This document shows positions 23,811 to 35,341 of a DNA stretch of 64,000 nucleotides, one piece after another (position 1 is the first letter of the stretch; each line of letters opens with the position of its first letter). The DNA is from Balanoglossus misakiensis (taxonomy: Eukaryota; Hemichordata). A program made the position numbers and the translations under genes. Location: positions 1,054,001 through 1,118,000 of the forward strand of contig CM082586.2 in NCBI GenBank assembly GCA_040954595.2. Direction: 5' to 3'. The notes under the pieces were generated by a model. That model worked only from the letters and a program-made list of their open reading frames with translations, had not been told where the DNA came from and made no database searches.

Positions 23811-26154
23811 ATGGCGTTGTCTGGAAAGAGTCGGTCCTGGAGCAAAAACGAGGTTAGTGCCAACCGAAACAGTTGTGTGATTCGTGCTTGTGTTGGTTGA
23901 ATTTCACAGACACCGGACTCATGGCATCGGTCAGTTCCGTCCACTTTGACAGGTTCGTTGGGTGACGAGAAGTTTCTCCCTTTCTGTCCGTGCCCCAGTC
24001 TGCTGTCTGTCGACCACAGATTGATCTGTCGTTTCTCTTCACCTAAGCTTATCACTATCAATTCGATGAAAATTCGGAAATATAAACACGACTAAAACAA
24101 AAAGAGGTATCCGTTTGAATTTATACAAAGTCTTCATCCATTCTCGTATTTAACCTATCATGGCACATGGGGACTTTTTACCAAAGCTAAAACGGTAAAC
24201 GACGTCGCCGCTGTACAAACCTTAAAATATTATCATTTCACGCAGATAATGTCCCGTTCTGTCATCGATCTTATTTCTTTAAACATTCATCACAGTCGAA
24301 GATGCGTCATTGTCCACCATGAGCCAAGTTATCCAACTTTGTGATGATTTTATTCTTGTATATTTCGTTGAACATCGGCACAAACGAAGCCAATAATGTC
24401 AATGCCGTGTCTTGGTCTTCTGGATGACGTTAACTCTTCATCAAACGCCCAAGATTAACCTGTTCGGTCAATAACCTCATTGACGGCAAGAACCCAATTA
24501 GTCGGCGATTAGCGTTGTTTGTCATCAATAACAACAGGCGATGTAGCTTTGTGAACAGTTCAGGAGTACAATAGCCAAGTACAATAGTACAATAGCCCAC
24601 CCTCGGGCTTACTGTCCCTTTTCTAGAACACGGACTTCTCGTCAAACGAAAGCCACATGTAAAAATATGCACGCCATGAAGATCGCATCTCGATCTTTCG
24701 TGTCCATACAGTACATATAGTTTCCCGTGGGGCCTTCATCTTTGTCAAGTTTTTTTTTTCCTTTTGCAATCGATTGACTGCCTCTTTAGCTCATAAACTA
24801 TAGACTACCGTTATATTCAATGACATCAGCCTTCATGGTTCGTCTACATTGTGTAGTCACTTTGCTTCGTAACCGTGACCATTTTTCGTTGTAGTTTTGC
24901 GTTCCTATTCAAGCGTTGAATCTCTTGCAGGTGAACTTTGACAATCCAATCTACGAAACTGGAGCCACTCTTCAGGTCAGTGAGACGGGACCATCGCTCG
25001 TCTTCCAAAACGAGGCAAACGAAAGCCTCAGAGTGCAGACGACAGAGGAAGCCATCAAATATTTGCGAAGAAAACGACGGACAAGAATCGCAGCTGTTGT
25101 GGGAGCCGCTTGTTTGATGGTCATCGCCATTATCGCTGTTGTTCTTTATCTAACAGGTACTACTCATCGGATTTCAATGCCAAGATCTTTTCCTTCAACG
25201 GTAACGAAATCAAATGACCCATACAATGTCAGAATGATGATGTTATCTGTACATTTGTAGTATAGTCTCAAAGATGAAGAAACCGATTTTGGAAACTACA
25301 GAGACCATCAGGCAATGTCCATTTTATATTATCACCAATAATTATTCTTCCTCAGTCGTTCGTTAATGTAGCAAATTTTTCTGGTGATCAACCTGATATA
25401 GCAGAACCTGTATTTTCAATTTTACAGTCGGTGGTGGCTTGAAGCAGTTCAGAGGAAACCCACCGGTTGCCATAGCAAATGAGAAAGATGATATCCAAGG
25501 TAAACCTAAATGTCTTTGTATAAATAATGAATTTCTATGCCTTGGCGCGTATAGAAGCACGAAGATTATTGAAGCTTAGGATCGTTTGTGAAAACAATAC
25601 CTAAAAATCTGTTGTTGTTTTACCAGGAAACAGCAGGTTTTTTGTCAACTTCACCGTACTCGAAGTAAACGGTGTTGCTGTAGAATACACAGAGGAATAT
25701 GAAGATAGTAATTCCGAGGCGTTCCAAAATTTATCCTCCGTCGTTGAGCAAGTGGTATGTATATTGGTTTGCGTTGCTTTTGGTGTAGGCTGGCGAATTT
25801 ATTTTATTATATTTGTACCTTTTTGCGTTTGTTTCAACTCCTTAATACAGATCGCCGTGATCTTAGCGGATACATACCTGAATTTCTCTTCTTACACCCT
25901 TTCATCTTCTCCTTCTTTCTACTGCAGTTCGACTCAATATTTTTCAACTGTTCCATGGATTCGAAATATAACTCGACAACCGTTTCATCAATAAGGTAGG
26001 GAGCTTAAAGGGACAGGGTTGTCTGGTGGCCATTTTGTCTGTCAAAAGTTGGAGCGTTAACGCCTCGCAATAGGGGTATTGTAACCAAGTGGAGGAGTAG
26101 TCTGTGAACTTTTTTTTTATTTGGAAACAATGCTTCGTGGTAGCAGATCGAGAC

Positions 26155-26191
<37 letters not shown>

Positions 26192-29100
26192 GACAGACAC
26201 AGACAGACAGACAGACAGACAGTAATATTTTTTTAGTTCACTTACAGCATGGGAAGTGTTGTTGTAGAAGCCACAATCCTATTCGACCTGAATTCTAATA
26301 TAAACACAGAAGATCTTTACGCGGTCTTAACAGAAGGCCTGTCAGACGATATTTTGTCTAAATGGCTGAACGTGAACATCAGCACTCTTGTTCTTGATGG
26401 TGAGTGGCGATGCTTGCAACACACTTCGGGGATTGATTTTAAGAAGAATTTTTGGGCTCCAAATCGTTCAAGTCTTGGCTGTATTAAAGTGTGTGTGGTG
26501 TCGTTTAAAAAAAGAAACGGGGGCGTTCTCTGTCTTGTTTTCACTGAATCAGTACTTTAAATTTTCTCCTGATAGTTAACACAGAGATTGGTAGCCATTT
26601 TGAATGTCAAATTTTATAGAGTATAACAAGAAACAGGAGAGTATACATAGGAGAAAATACTAAAAAAAAAATATGTTGTTTAGTCAGGAAAATGAGTATT
26701 GATTGTCAATTTGATTGTTCAATTTAATCACATTCACTCCACCTGGGCTTCACAGAGGCGCCAGACAGTCTCTGTCAACGGAGACGAGCGATGCTGGAGG
26801 CCAGGTGCGAGGCGAACACCACGTGTGTGGAAGTACATTGTCTGGCGAACGGCGATTTCAACCCAGTGCAGTGCATCGCCAGTGACTTTGCCAACGTGTG
26901 CTGGTGTGTCTCCAAAACGGGGGAGAGTCAACTGCAAACGGCAGTTTACAATTCTGTGCCGGACTGCAGTGCTTTCTTAGGTACGTGAAGTTTTGGAACT
27001 CTTGTATTCTTTAGTTTCGTCAAGGCAAGCAACCTTTGTGAGACAAGATGTCCCTCCAACCATGTTATGTTCAGAGAAGTCAGTCGTTCTTATACTGTCC
27101 CGGACCTTTTTTTTAAAACTAGACACCACAACTCATCCGCCCTGGTTTGACGATGGCGTGCTTAGGAATAATCCCCCTTGGTTTGACGATGGTACGGGTA
27201 ATCCCGTGTTTTTTGACGTCCCTCCGACACCCCCGATGGCCACGCCGTGTCAGGTGCTCCGAGAAGAGACCGAATGGCAATGCTTGTGGCAAAATCGAGG
27301 AGAAGATTGTTGGATCTGTCAGTGCCGGCCAGACGGTGAATTCGAGGCGACCCAGTGCGTGGAGACGGCGAATTACTTGTACTGCTTCTGTATCGATGAG
27401 AACGGCCAGGCTGTGCCCGGGTCCGACTCGTTCGGCTATCGTCCAAACTGCCCTGGTTCGACAGACAACAGTAAGTTTTACAGTTAGTTATAGACTAGTC
27501 CACCAGTCGCTTGGTGATTTTTCGTCTTCATATTTGGATGCTCAACACGTTTCGTGCATTTGCTAGCTTTGAGCAAGTTTCTGGTACTGAGCTAAGTTTC
27601 GACTACGGGGCTAGGCTTCTGGTTTCGGTTACCATCCACCAAGCGACTATCACCTGTCTATACTTTCAGGCACAGAGGTGGAGCGACCGTCCTTGTGTGT
27701 ACAGCTGCATCAAGCATCACAGATGCAGTGCCGACTGGTGGGCGCGTCGAACAACAACTGCTGGGTGGCTGCGTGCGACGAGCGTGGTCAGTTCGAACCG
27801 GTGCAGTGCTCGCAGATTCAGCACTTGCAGTACTGCTGGTGCATCGACAGCGAAGGGATGACAGTGGAAGGCAGCGTCACATGGGGCAGTCGACCAAAGT
27901 GCGGCTTACGATTGGCACCGACGCCAAACATACAAAACCCTGCCCCATCTACACCCCCATCACAAGAACTTGAAACTGACGAAACCACAAATGACAATGG
28001 GTGGACGACAGGTGTGTCACTCTTTTGGCTTTTCGATCCACGTGTAAGTCATGAGTTGCCGTGGATCACTACATGCCTTCATATTTATTAACAATGTTAT
28101 TTACATACAAGCTATTTATGTGTCTTAATTTAATGCAATGTGGTTGTAAGAAGTTCTTGGTTGAATAAGTGTGTATGCTTAATTCGATTTTTGGTTATTT
28201 TCTTGTTTTTTATTCTGCAAAGGCCTTGCAATACTTTCTACTGAACTGGCCACAGAAGATGGAGCATATTCTACAGAGACAATAATGGCAACTGACCCGA
28301 CTTCAGCGGAAAATTGGGTGGAAACAACCGAAGCGGTGACAAACGATGACGTTACGGCTGAGGAGCGTCAATTTTCCACCGTGGAAACAGTGACTAGTAC
28401 GCAGGAGCCACAGGCGGAAGACGCGGCCAGGTGTTTTGTCAAACGCGTACAGCAGCAGCAGAGTTGCGATTTTGATTATGCGACTGAGTGTTGGATCCCG
28501 CGGTGCGATAGGTTCGGTGGCTTTCTTGTTATACAGTGTACCGCCTCCGTGAGTCCCAGCTGGGGTAATTGTTGGTGTGTCGATGAATACGGCAGCCCAT
28601 CCCATAGTGACTTTAAATTTCCCTGGCAGATAACCTGTAATGGTAAGTTTGTATCTATCTCATCGCACCCGTGGCTGAGTTTATGATATGCCGTGCTTGA
28701 AAATTTAAGCACGTGGGAAGATGAGCATATCTGTATATCCATGACATTGGAAGATTTCTTCTAAATTCACCTATTTTTAATCATCATATTTCTATAATAC
28801 AACTAATATCTCAGATGGACATACAAAAGCAATAGAGTAAGTTTTTTTGCTGAGAATGATAGATTTACACAAAATGCTCTACTCCATTTTATAGAACCAC
28901 CTGGACAAAACATACATGTAAGATGATACATGTATATTGAAGGACCCTCACAAGAATAACATTAAGTTTTGCATCATTCTTTTCAGAAACTGATACATAC
29001 GTTACAACGCCAGGTATGTACAAAGTAAAAATGCACGATATTGAATACAATGTGAATTCCTTCGGATCTTCTTTTATGTATATTTATAAATTACAGTTAA

Positions 29101-32100
29101 TTTCTTTTTAGTATTAAAAATAATGATTAAAAAAAAACTTGTTCTACAGCTCCAACAGGCAACTGCAACGCATTCGAGTTTGAATGTCTGGATGGACTAT
29201 GCATCCCAAGTCTTTTCGTCTGCGACGGAGAGGAAGACTGTGTAGATGGTGAAGATGAGAAAACATGTGATGGTAGGTTTTATTGTACCATTCAAACACG
29301 AATGCCTCACGTGTTGCACCTGCCATATATCGACATCTCCGTCATGTCTCCCCCCCCCCCCTCCCAAATGTGGTGAGGGGTCTTCGCGAGTTTTGCGGGA
29401 TGTCGGTTGATCTGAAGAGATGGGAACACTTCTGTATCTAGGTAGTAGCGCCGATGATGAGAAACAACAACAACTCACTCACTCACCCTATCAATGCATT
29501 TTATTCCTCTACCCTCACAGCTTGCGCGTCATGGATTCTAAATAACTACATGTGCGCTGATGGAAGTTGCGTCATGCAACACCATGTTTGCAATGGCGTT
29601 CCTAATTGCCCAGATGGCTCGGACGAAATCAACTGTGATGAAGGTAACATATACTTTTTTACAACATGCCTTCTGGTTATTAGTCGATTCCTGGCTGCCA
29701 ATAAGTTCGACAACCATCTTGTTTGCCTCGATAGCTTTTCTCCATTTGTACACTATCCACACGTTGTAGTTTCTGTGAAGGGTCTAATAATTTGACGTTT
29801 ATGCGTTTCTACCTCAGATTGCTTTGGATTTTATCAGTTCAAATGTCCCACAACAGAGCTGCATGCCACTCAATGCACCGTCAGAGGGCAGCTTTGTGAT
29901 GGCGTTGATGATTGTCCGGGTGGCTTTGATGAGTTCGGCTGTACAGAAGGTATGTCATGTATCATTCCGCATGTGTGATGCGCCTTTTTTTCTTTAGAGG
30001 GCGCCCTTCCAAAACATTGCGTTTTCTCCAAGCAGACGATGCGAAAGCGAGGACAATAGCTTCAGAGACATTAAATATGCATTCTCGAACTCAGTCCATA
30101 TCGTATAAAAATAAAACTATTCTTTTAACTTGGACGTGTGCTGTGCACTATCACACATTGGCTTCACTATTTTTGTTCACTACAGAGTGTAAAGGCACCC
30201 GAGCTTGGTGTGAAGCTGACGGATTTTGCATGTTTCGATTTGAATTTTGTGATGGTTTTGTCGATTGTTCCGACGGCTCCGATGAAATTGGCTGCTGTAA
30301 GTACATTTCCACCTCGTACACACTTTTCCTTTATATCTTGCACGTTCACATACTCGATCTAATGCGCGGATTCCTTTCCTTCCCTACGCACGTCTCTCAC
30401 TTCCATCGTCATCCCAATAACGGATTATAAGATTCCCACCAACTTTGCATACATCGTCCTCTAAAACTCTTCATTTGTTCGATTTGTATGGACAGATTGC
30501 GGCCCGGAGTTTTTCACATGTGGCGATGGGACCTGCCTCGATTCGTACTTTATATGCGATAACTGGCCACAGTGCCCAGATGGGTCTGATGAAGACCCCG
30601 ATGTATGCACAGGTAGGTAATTTGTGTACTGAAGCGCCCTCTCTCCCCTCACCCTCCCCTCCCCTCCCCCAGTGTCACTCATAATTGTAAATGTGATGTT
30701 GGAGGACCTAGGGGAAAAGCTTTAAACGCTGATTGTATGTTCGACAAGAACTTTCCCGTATTCTACTTCAGGATCTTGTTTCAAGGAAACTGGTTTGGTT
30801 TGTGGCGATGCCAAGCAGTGTCTACAGCCGGAACAAATTTGCGATGGGGTCAACGACTGTGACGGTGTCCCATTTGATGAAATGTTCTGCATGCCTGGTA
30901 AGAAAATAAATACTAGTCTTGTTCTAGTATCATCGTGTGCATGTAATTAAATAGACAAGGCGGACTGGCAAGGCAGAATTGTCAAATCAGACAAATATTG
31001 TAATAAAAGGTGTAGATTTTTTTGAGAGAGGGAAAGTCAAACGCTTTTAGAGGGTTATTTGAGAGGGGAAGTTCTAAACCTTGCACCTATTCTAGTTTCA
31101 TACAAAGCGAGATCTCGCAATGAGCGGAGAATCATCTATTGTACGTCACTTTTTTAATCACCGTCTTTCTGTATTGGTCCAGGTCCCAATCCATGCGGCA
31201 ACTATGAAGTTTGGTGCGGAGGATGCTTTCATCCCCGACGTATTCTGTGTGATTCGTTTGCTGATTGTGTGAATGCGACTGACGAGATTTACTGCAGCGG
31301 TTAGTGCAATATAAGCTTCATTTGTCAAATATATTATCTCCTCCCTGTACAGCGAATTTCAGCTACGTTTTCTCACTAGTATTTGTTGTGTTCGTTTTAT
31401 TGTTCAGTACAATTTTAACAAAACAGAACCGACCCCTTAGTGCGTTTGTGTATCAAACAGACCATAGAAGAGCATCGAAATGAACGTTGCCTCGGTGCTT
31501 TGAGCGTCAATTGGTTGCAAGCGCATACTAACATGGTAACTAAATAAAACTACCTGCTTTTCGTGGTGCCATTTTAAGATTTGAGTTGTTCCCGCGACCA
31601 GTTCCAATGCAATGATGGAGTATGCATTCCACTGAACTGGGTATGCGATGGAATTATTGACTGCACATTTGAAGAGGATGAAAACTTGGACTGCGCAAGA
31701 GGTACAGATGCTTTCCTAGTTGTCTTTCATTGGGGATTTTCAGTCAGTATAACAGAGTGATCCTTTCCGAACGGCTCATGCTATATGTCGCGAGTTGTAC
31801 CCAAATCTCGCGTATACAGGCCTATACTGGCGGGTGGTATTGCTTAAACACATGATCCTCTGGCAGCATCGTATCATGATCTTAGCCTACCGAAAATATT
31901 GATGATACCCTCACACGCGGCTCTGGCATCAACACTATAATTGTCAGAGATCACCACCCCTCGAGAGCAGGCTAAAAACCACGTCCTTATTTAAATATCA
32001 CTTTATATATTCTTGCGTCAGTCCCCGCACGAGCGACAACAAAACTACAAAAGTAGTTCCGGCGTCAAACTCGTGTGCATACAGGTATGGCATGTTTTTG

Positions 32101-34134
32101 GTATTGCACTGAGTGGAAAATCATCTATTGTACATCAAAGACCGGTGTTGTAATAATACGTGAGAAATGATAAAATCTATATCAATTGAAGATTTTGCAG
32201 GTTGTGATCAACCAAATGTAATTACTTGTGGTGAAGATTACGGCTCGGCTGATTACTCCTTCAGTAGATGTATACCAATTGAATGGCAGTGTGATGGAAT
32301 TGAAGACTGTGACTTTGGTGAAGATGAATTCTACTGTGGTGAGTTTTAGATACCAACTTAGGAAAATGTATAGTAAAACCGAGTGCACTTACGTGATATG
32401 ACAAAGGTGCAAGTCGGTGTTGAAGTATCGCCATAACTGTATTAGCCAATTGGTACATTTTGCCTACAAGCTGGCTGCAATAATTGTAGCCCACAATTAT
32501 TGCAGCTAGCCTACAAGCATGCATATGCATGGTGGCGGGGTGTTCTGTTACAACTGGCAATTCTATTGCCAGAGGTAAACCATAAAAACACGAAATGTCC
32601 ACTACGAACGAGAAAATTGGGCGATGATTGTCTGTGTGTGCAATAAGGCGACTTCACAAAGAATATAGGGGCTATAAGTGTCACATACGTTCTCTTTCAG
32701 ACTACATGTATTCATTTGACGAATTCTGTGGAATAATGGAAGCCCCCTGTTCCGACGGGAGTTGTGTTCCTGTGCATTTTATATGCGATGGAAAGACAGA
32801 TTGTGCTGATGGATCAGACGAAGAGAGTTGTGGTAATTATTTAACTGAAGAAATTTTAATGTAAAATAAGCATGCGCCAAATCAAAAGAAGTAGTTTTGA
32901 TTATTTTCATTGATCCCACAGGTTGTGATGGTGATACAGATGGCGATTCACTAGTATACTACATGTGTTTAGGATCTGGATGTATCCCTGCAGACTGGAC
33001 TTGCGATTCGTTTGTTGACTGTCCGCTTGGAGATGATGAAGACAACTGTCCAACACCAACTCCGGGTAGGTTGTTAACATGCCCACAGGGTGCACAAGGG
33101 GAGGGGGATAGGGGAATCACCCCCGGGTATGGCTGATGTCCCCAATAACTCAGTACACATATCGTAGAAACATACATGACTTCACTTTATTGGACTCGCG
33201 TACGAAGCCACTCAGGTATGCTTGCAACCATAAAGTAGTTCGTCACATGTTACCAAGTTAGTTATGTAACACTTCTGAACGCCATATGACTGTGTGTGGA
33301 CAGAAAAACGCACGGATGTACACACATTCATACATTGTACATATAAAACTAGCACACAATGTAATTGAAAGCCTACACCAGCGGTTCTCAAATCCAGTCA
33401 ATATTTTACGCCATTGAACATGTTTTACCATCACATTCCAGCTTTTCAGTGTGAACCGATAACGGTGATGGGATGTGAAACCATTGGTTACGATTTAACG
33501 AGCTATCCAACACCTTGGGGTATTCTTGATCAAAACCAAGCGAATACATTCATGGTCCTTTACAATGCACTGTCAAGTTTTCAGTGTTCGCCCTTGTATA
33601 CTCTATTTGGATGCAGAGTATTTGCTCCGAAATGTGATGATGGTAAGCAAAAAAAAAACTACTCGCGAGGGACTGGTCAGTTTTCCTAGGCGGGGAGGTA
33701 GATTTTGCGTGCATGTTAATACTCACAATAAGACACACTGATCCTCCTACTGAGCACCAAACCATCGCCCCTCGCCTCCCTGGAGAAACTGACTAGTCCC
33801 TAAGACCGATCTCAAAATGTGATATAGTGACATTAAGGCTGAGTAAGTTTGCATTCCCCTTTTCGCCATCAAGCAATGCACCAGGGAAGTCCCCAGCCGT
33901 AACAATTTCCACTCGCACTACAATTTACCTTCATTCCTAACACATTTCTTTTCAGGACAAATAATAAAACCATGTCAGGAAATCTGCCTTGCTGTCAAAG
34001 ATGGGTGCTACAACCTATTTGCCTATGCGTTTGGAGGTTGGCCATCAGAACTCGATTGTGAGGCTTTCCCGCCCGCCAGCAGATTCACCCCATGTTTCAG
34101 TCTACGGGAGGCAAATACGATGGTTACAGATTGA
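23811..34134 (+). CDS. Type II receptor: SEA, 4 thyroglobulin-1-like, 11 LDLa, Frizzled CRD
   Basis: I assembled 24 coding exons: 23811-23852, 24931-25156, 25428-25499, 25627-25754, 25928-25995, 26248-26399, 26756-26980, 27123-27470, 27670-28011, 28223-28642, 28987-29013, 29150-29272, 29521-29643, 29818-29949, 30186-30296, 30496-30612, 30772-30897, 31183-31299, 31579-31701, 32201-32338, 32701-32832, 32922-33065, 33442-33642, 33956-34134. They total 3816 nt (1271 residues) with no frame break. Layout: cytoplasmic 1-66 with FDNPIYE at 17-23, an NPxY-type endocytosis motif; basic RRKRR stop; TM about 67-88; SEA about 112-225 with GSVVV; thyroglobulin-1-like modules about 230-674; LDLa repeats 684-1145; Frizzled CRD 1146-1271, ending the protein. 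The positive-inside rule supports type II orientation. Corin (FZ, LDLa, SRCR, protease) and MFRP (CUB, LDLa, FZ) are partial analogues, but this protein lacks protease, SRCR and CUB. A role in binding Wnt, lipoprotein or protease ligands is inference only. The first exon ([14 protein letters not shown]) is the least certain. Confidence 0.88.
25627..26399 (+). other. SEA domain exons of gene C
   Basis: Three exons (25627-25754, 25928-25995, 26248-26399) encode one SEA domain. Hallmarks are the opening strand [12 protein letters not shown], the helix [16 protein letters not shown] and the sequence [19 protein letters not shown] matches the classic SEA autoproteolysis site (cleavage between Gly and Ser). 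Several sequons (NFT, NLS, NCS, NST) fit an extracellular, glycosylated membrane-proximal position. Confidence 0.8.
26153..26221. repeat. (ACAG)n microsatellite near a splice acceptor
   Basis: A run of acagacagacag with minor interruptions ends 26 bp before the acceptor of exon 6 of gene C (exon begins 26248). It is intronic and rich in AG dinucleotides. Confidence 0.95.
26756..28642 (+). other. Four thyroglobulin type-1-like modules of gene C
   Basis: Four exons (26756-26980, 27123-27470, 27670-28011, 28223-28642) each carry one module with a QC motif (PVQC, ATQC, PVQC, VIQC) and a C-x-C core ([32 protein letters not shown]) ending in a further Cys. This is the thyroglobulin-1 signature. 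An extra Cys pair upstream makes them atypical. Modules 2-4 are joined by Thr/Pro/Glu-rich linkers, and module 2 is preceded by a duplicated PPWFDDG motif. Thyroglobulin-1 domains are known in secreted proteins and as cysteine-protease inhibitors; the role here is unknown. Confidence 0.75.
28987..29013 (+). other. 27-nt microexon of gene C
   Basis: A segment flanked by ttcttttcag and gtatgt encodes nine residues (ETDTYVTTP) in the phase 1-1 frame between the thyroglobulin-like and LDLa blocks. It can be skipped without changing frame. No homology supports it beyond splice logic and a linker-like Thr-rich composition. Confidence 0.6.
29150..33065 (+). other. Array of 11 LDLa exons in gene C
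   Basis: Eleven consecutive exons (starts 29150, 29521, 29818, 30186, 30496, 30772, 31183, 31579, 32201, 32701, 32922), each 111-144 nt and phase 1-1, encode one LDL-receptor class A module each. Most carry the Ca-binding core in forms such as CDGxxDCxDGSDE ([42 protein letters not shown]). Others are degenerate, for example ADCVNATDE at 31183 and CDGVPFDE at 30772, so Ca binding may vary along the array. Intervening introns are 178-499 bp. Confidence 0.92.
32462..32518. repeat. Hairpin flanked by direct repeats in a gene C intron
   Basis: A perfect 14-bp inverted repeat (gctgcaataattgt at 32474-32487; complement at 32493-32506) has a 5-base loop. It is flanked by identical 10-bp direct repeats gcctacaagc (32462-32471 and 32509-32518). 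It lies in the intron between LDLa exons 9 and 10. Confidence 0.85.
33442..34134 (+). other. Frizzled CRD exons of gene C
   Basis: Two exons (33442-33642, 33956-34134) encode a Frizzled cysteine-rich domain at the C-terminus. The cysteine order matches the family: CEPITVMGC, then a GYDLTSYPT motif, [39 protein letters not shown] and FTPC, ten cysteines in all. About a dozen residues follow before the TGA at 34132-34134. Confidence 0.9.
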
Positions 34135-35341
34135 GAAACTGTTGCAACACATGATTCAACAATCTCACAGACACAGCACCACACCAGTTAAAAGGGACAC
34201 CAGCAGTAACTTCTGGCTTTATTTTCGGTATTTTTGTTCTGTGTACCAATTGCAATTTCTTGTTCTATTCCAAATAATAGAACAGGAAAATTGTCACGAG
34301 TTACTTCTGTTGAGTGTTGATATAACCAAAATTTCTTGTTTTACAGTAAAACTATAATGCATATCATGCTTATTTTGCATGGGTGGGTTTAATGGTAACT
34401 GGAATGCGTACACTTTCGCAATAACTAAACCAACACAGAATACAACTGATGTAATTTTTATTGACCATGATGAAAATAAGGCTTCATCATTAATAGCCTG
34501 AAGAGTACACTTGTTCGCAGGCTCTCTGTACCTCCATCCCCAAAAAACTGCTGTAGGCAGTGTGTGGTTTAAGCAGACCACTACAATTTGTTGTTGGATC
34601 CAATCACATTGCACCATTTAGACAGGTGACTGCCTGCTGTTTATACAAGCCCTGCCTCGACTTGTTTGATCTAGATTTGCATTCGAGTATACAGACAGGA
34701 AGTTTCCATATATCGGCAGAATTTTGGACTTTATTTCTGCCTGCAGTCGTTTTGGGGGGATGGAGGTCGGAGACCTGCAAATGACTATACCTTACTATTA
34801 AAAATATTCTAAACTTCTGACAGAAAATTGTGTTTTATTACGAAGATTACCAACCATGCGGAAAAGTCTCTATAGAAAAATCAATTTTGTACTTTTGGGG
34901 GTAAAAGAGTTAACGGCCATGAAAGATAAATATATTATTGCACATTATTTGAAAACTGCTGAATTTCTGTCCAACACAAAAGGAACCCTTGGTTCACATA
35001 AAAACGCATCGAGACATCACCTGTCCTGATTTTGCAATACGGCTACAACATCCTGGTCATATAACATATACTTCATGTTCTGTCCACTTGAGAAAAATAA
35101 ACCCTTTTCTGACTACCAAAGCACCCAAATGCAGTCGCTATGCCCAGTCACAACTATAGACGGCATTCCACTCACATCGTGGTCAGTTTAGTTACCCTGT
35201 TTTTATTTCCAGCACCAACCAATTCACACTAAGAGTCCAGAATAGACATTGATTCAGAGAGTGCCATATGGCTGGCAACTTGAAGACAACACAGTCTTGT
35301 GATGGATAGTACTTCTTTTTTAGGTCCGTGGATGGACGTTT
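34135..35341. other. 3' UTRs and spacer between convergent genes
   Basis: No coding exon is seen. The stretch should hold the 3' UTR of gene C (a + strand AATAAA lies at 35096-35101) and that of TMEM18 on the minus strand (tttatt, read AATAAA on minus, at 35202-35207). Boundaries are not determined. Confidence 0.45.

Noticed and set aside
26104-26298. Frame through the (ACAG)n repeat
   Set aside because: The Asp-Arg-Gln-Thr repeat peptide is a microsatellite translation; the true exon starts at 26248 in another frame.
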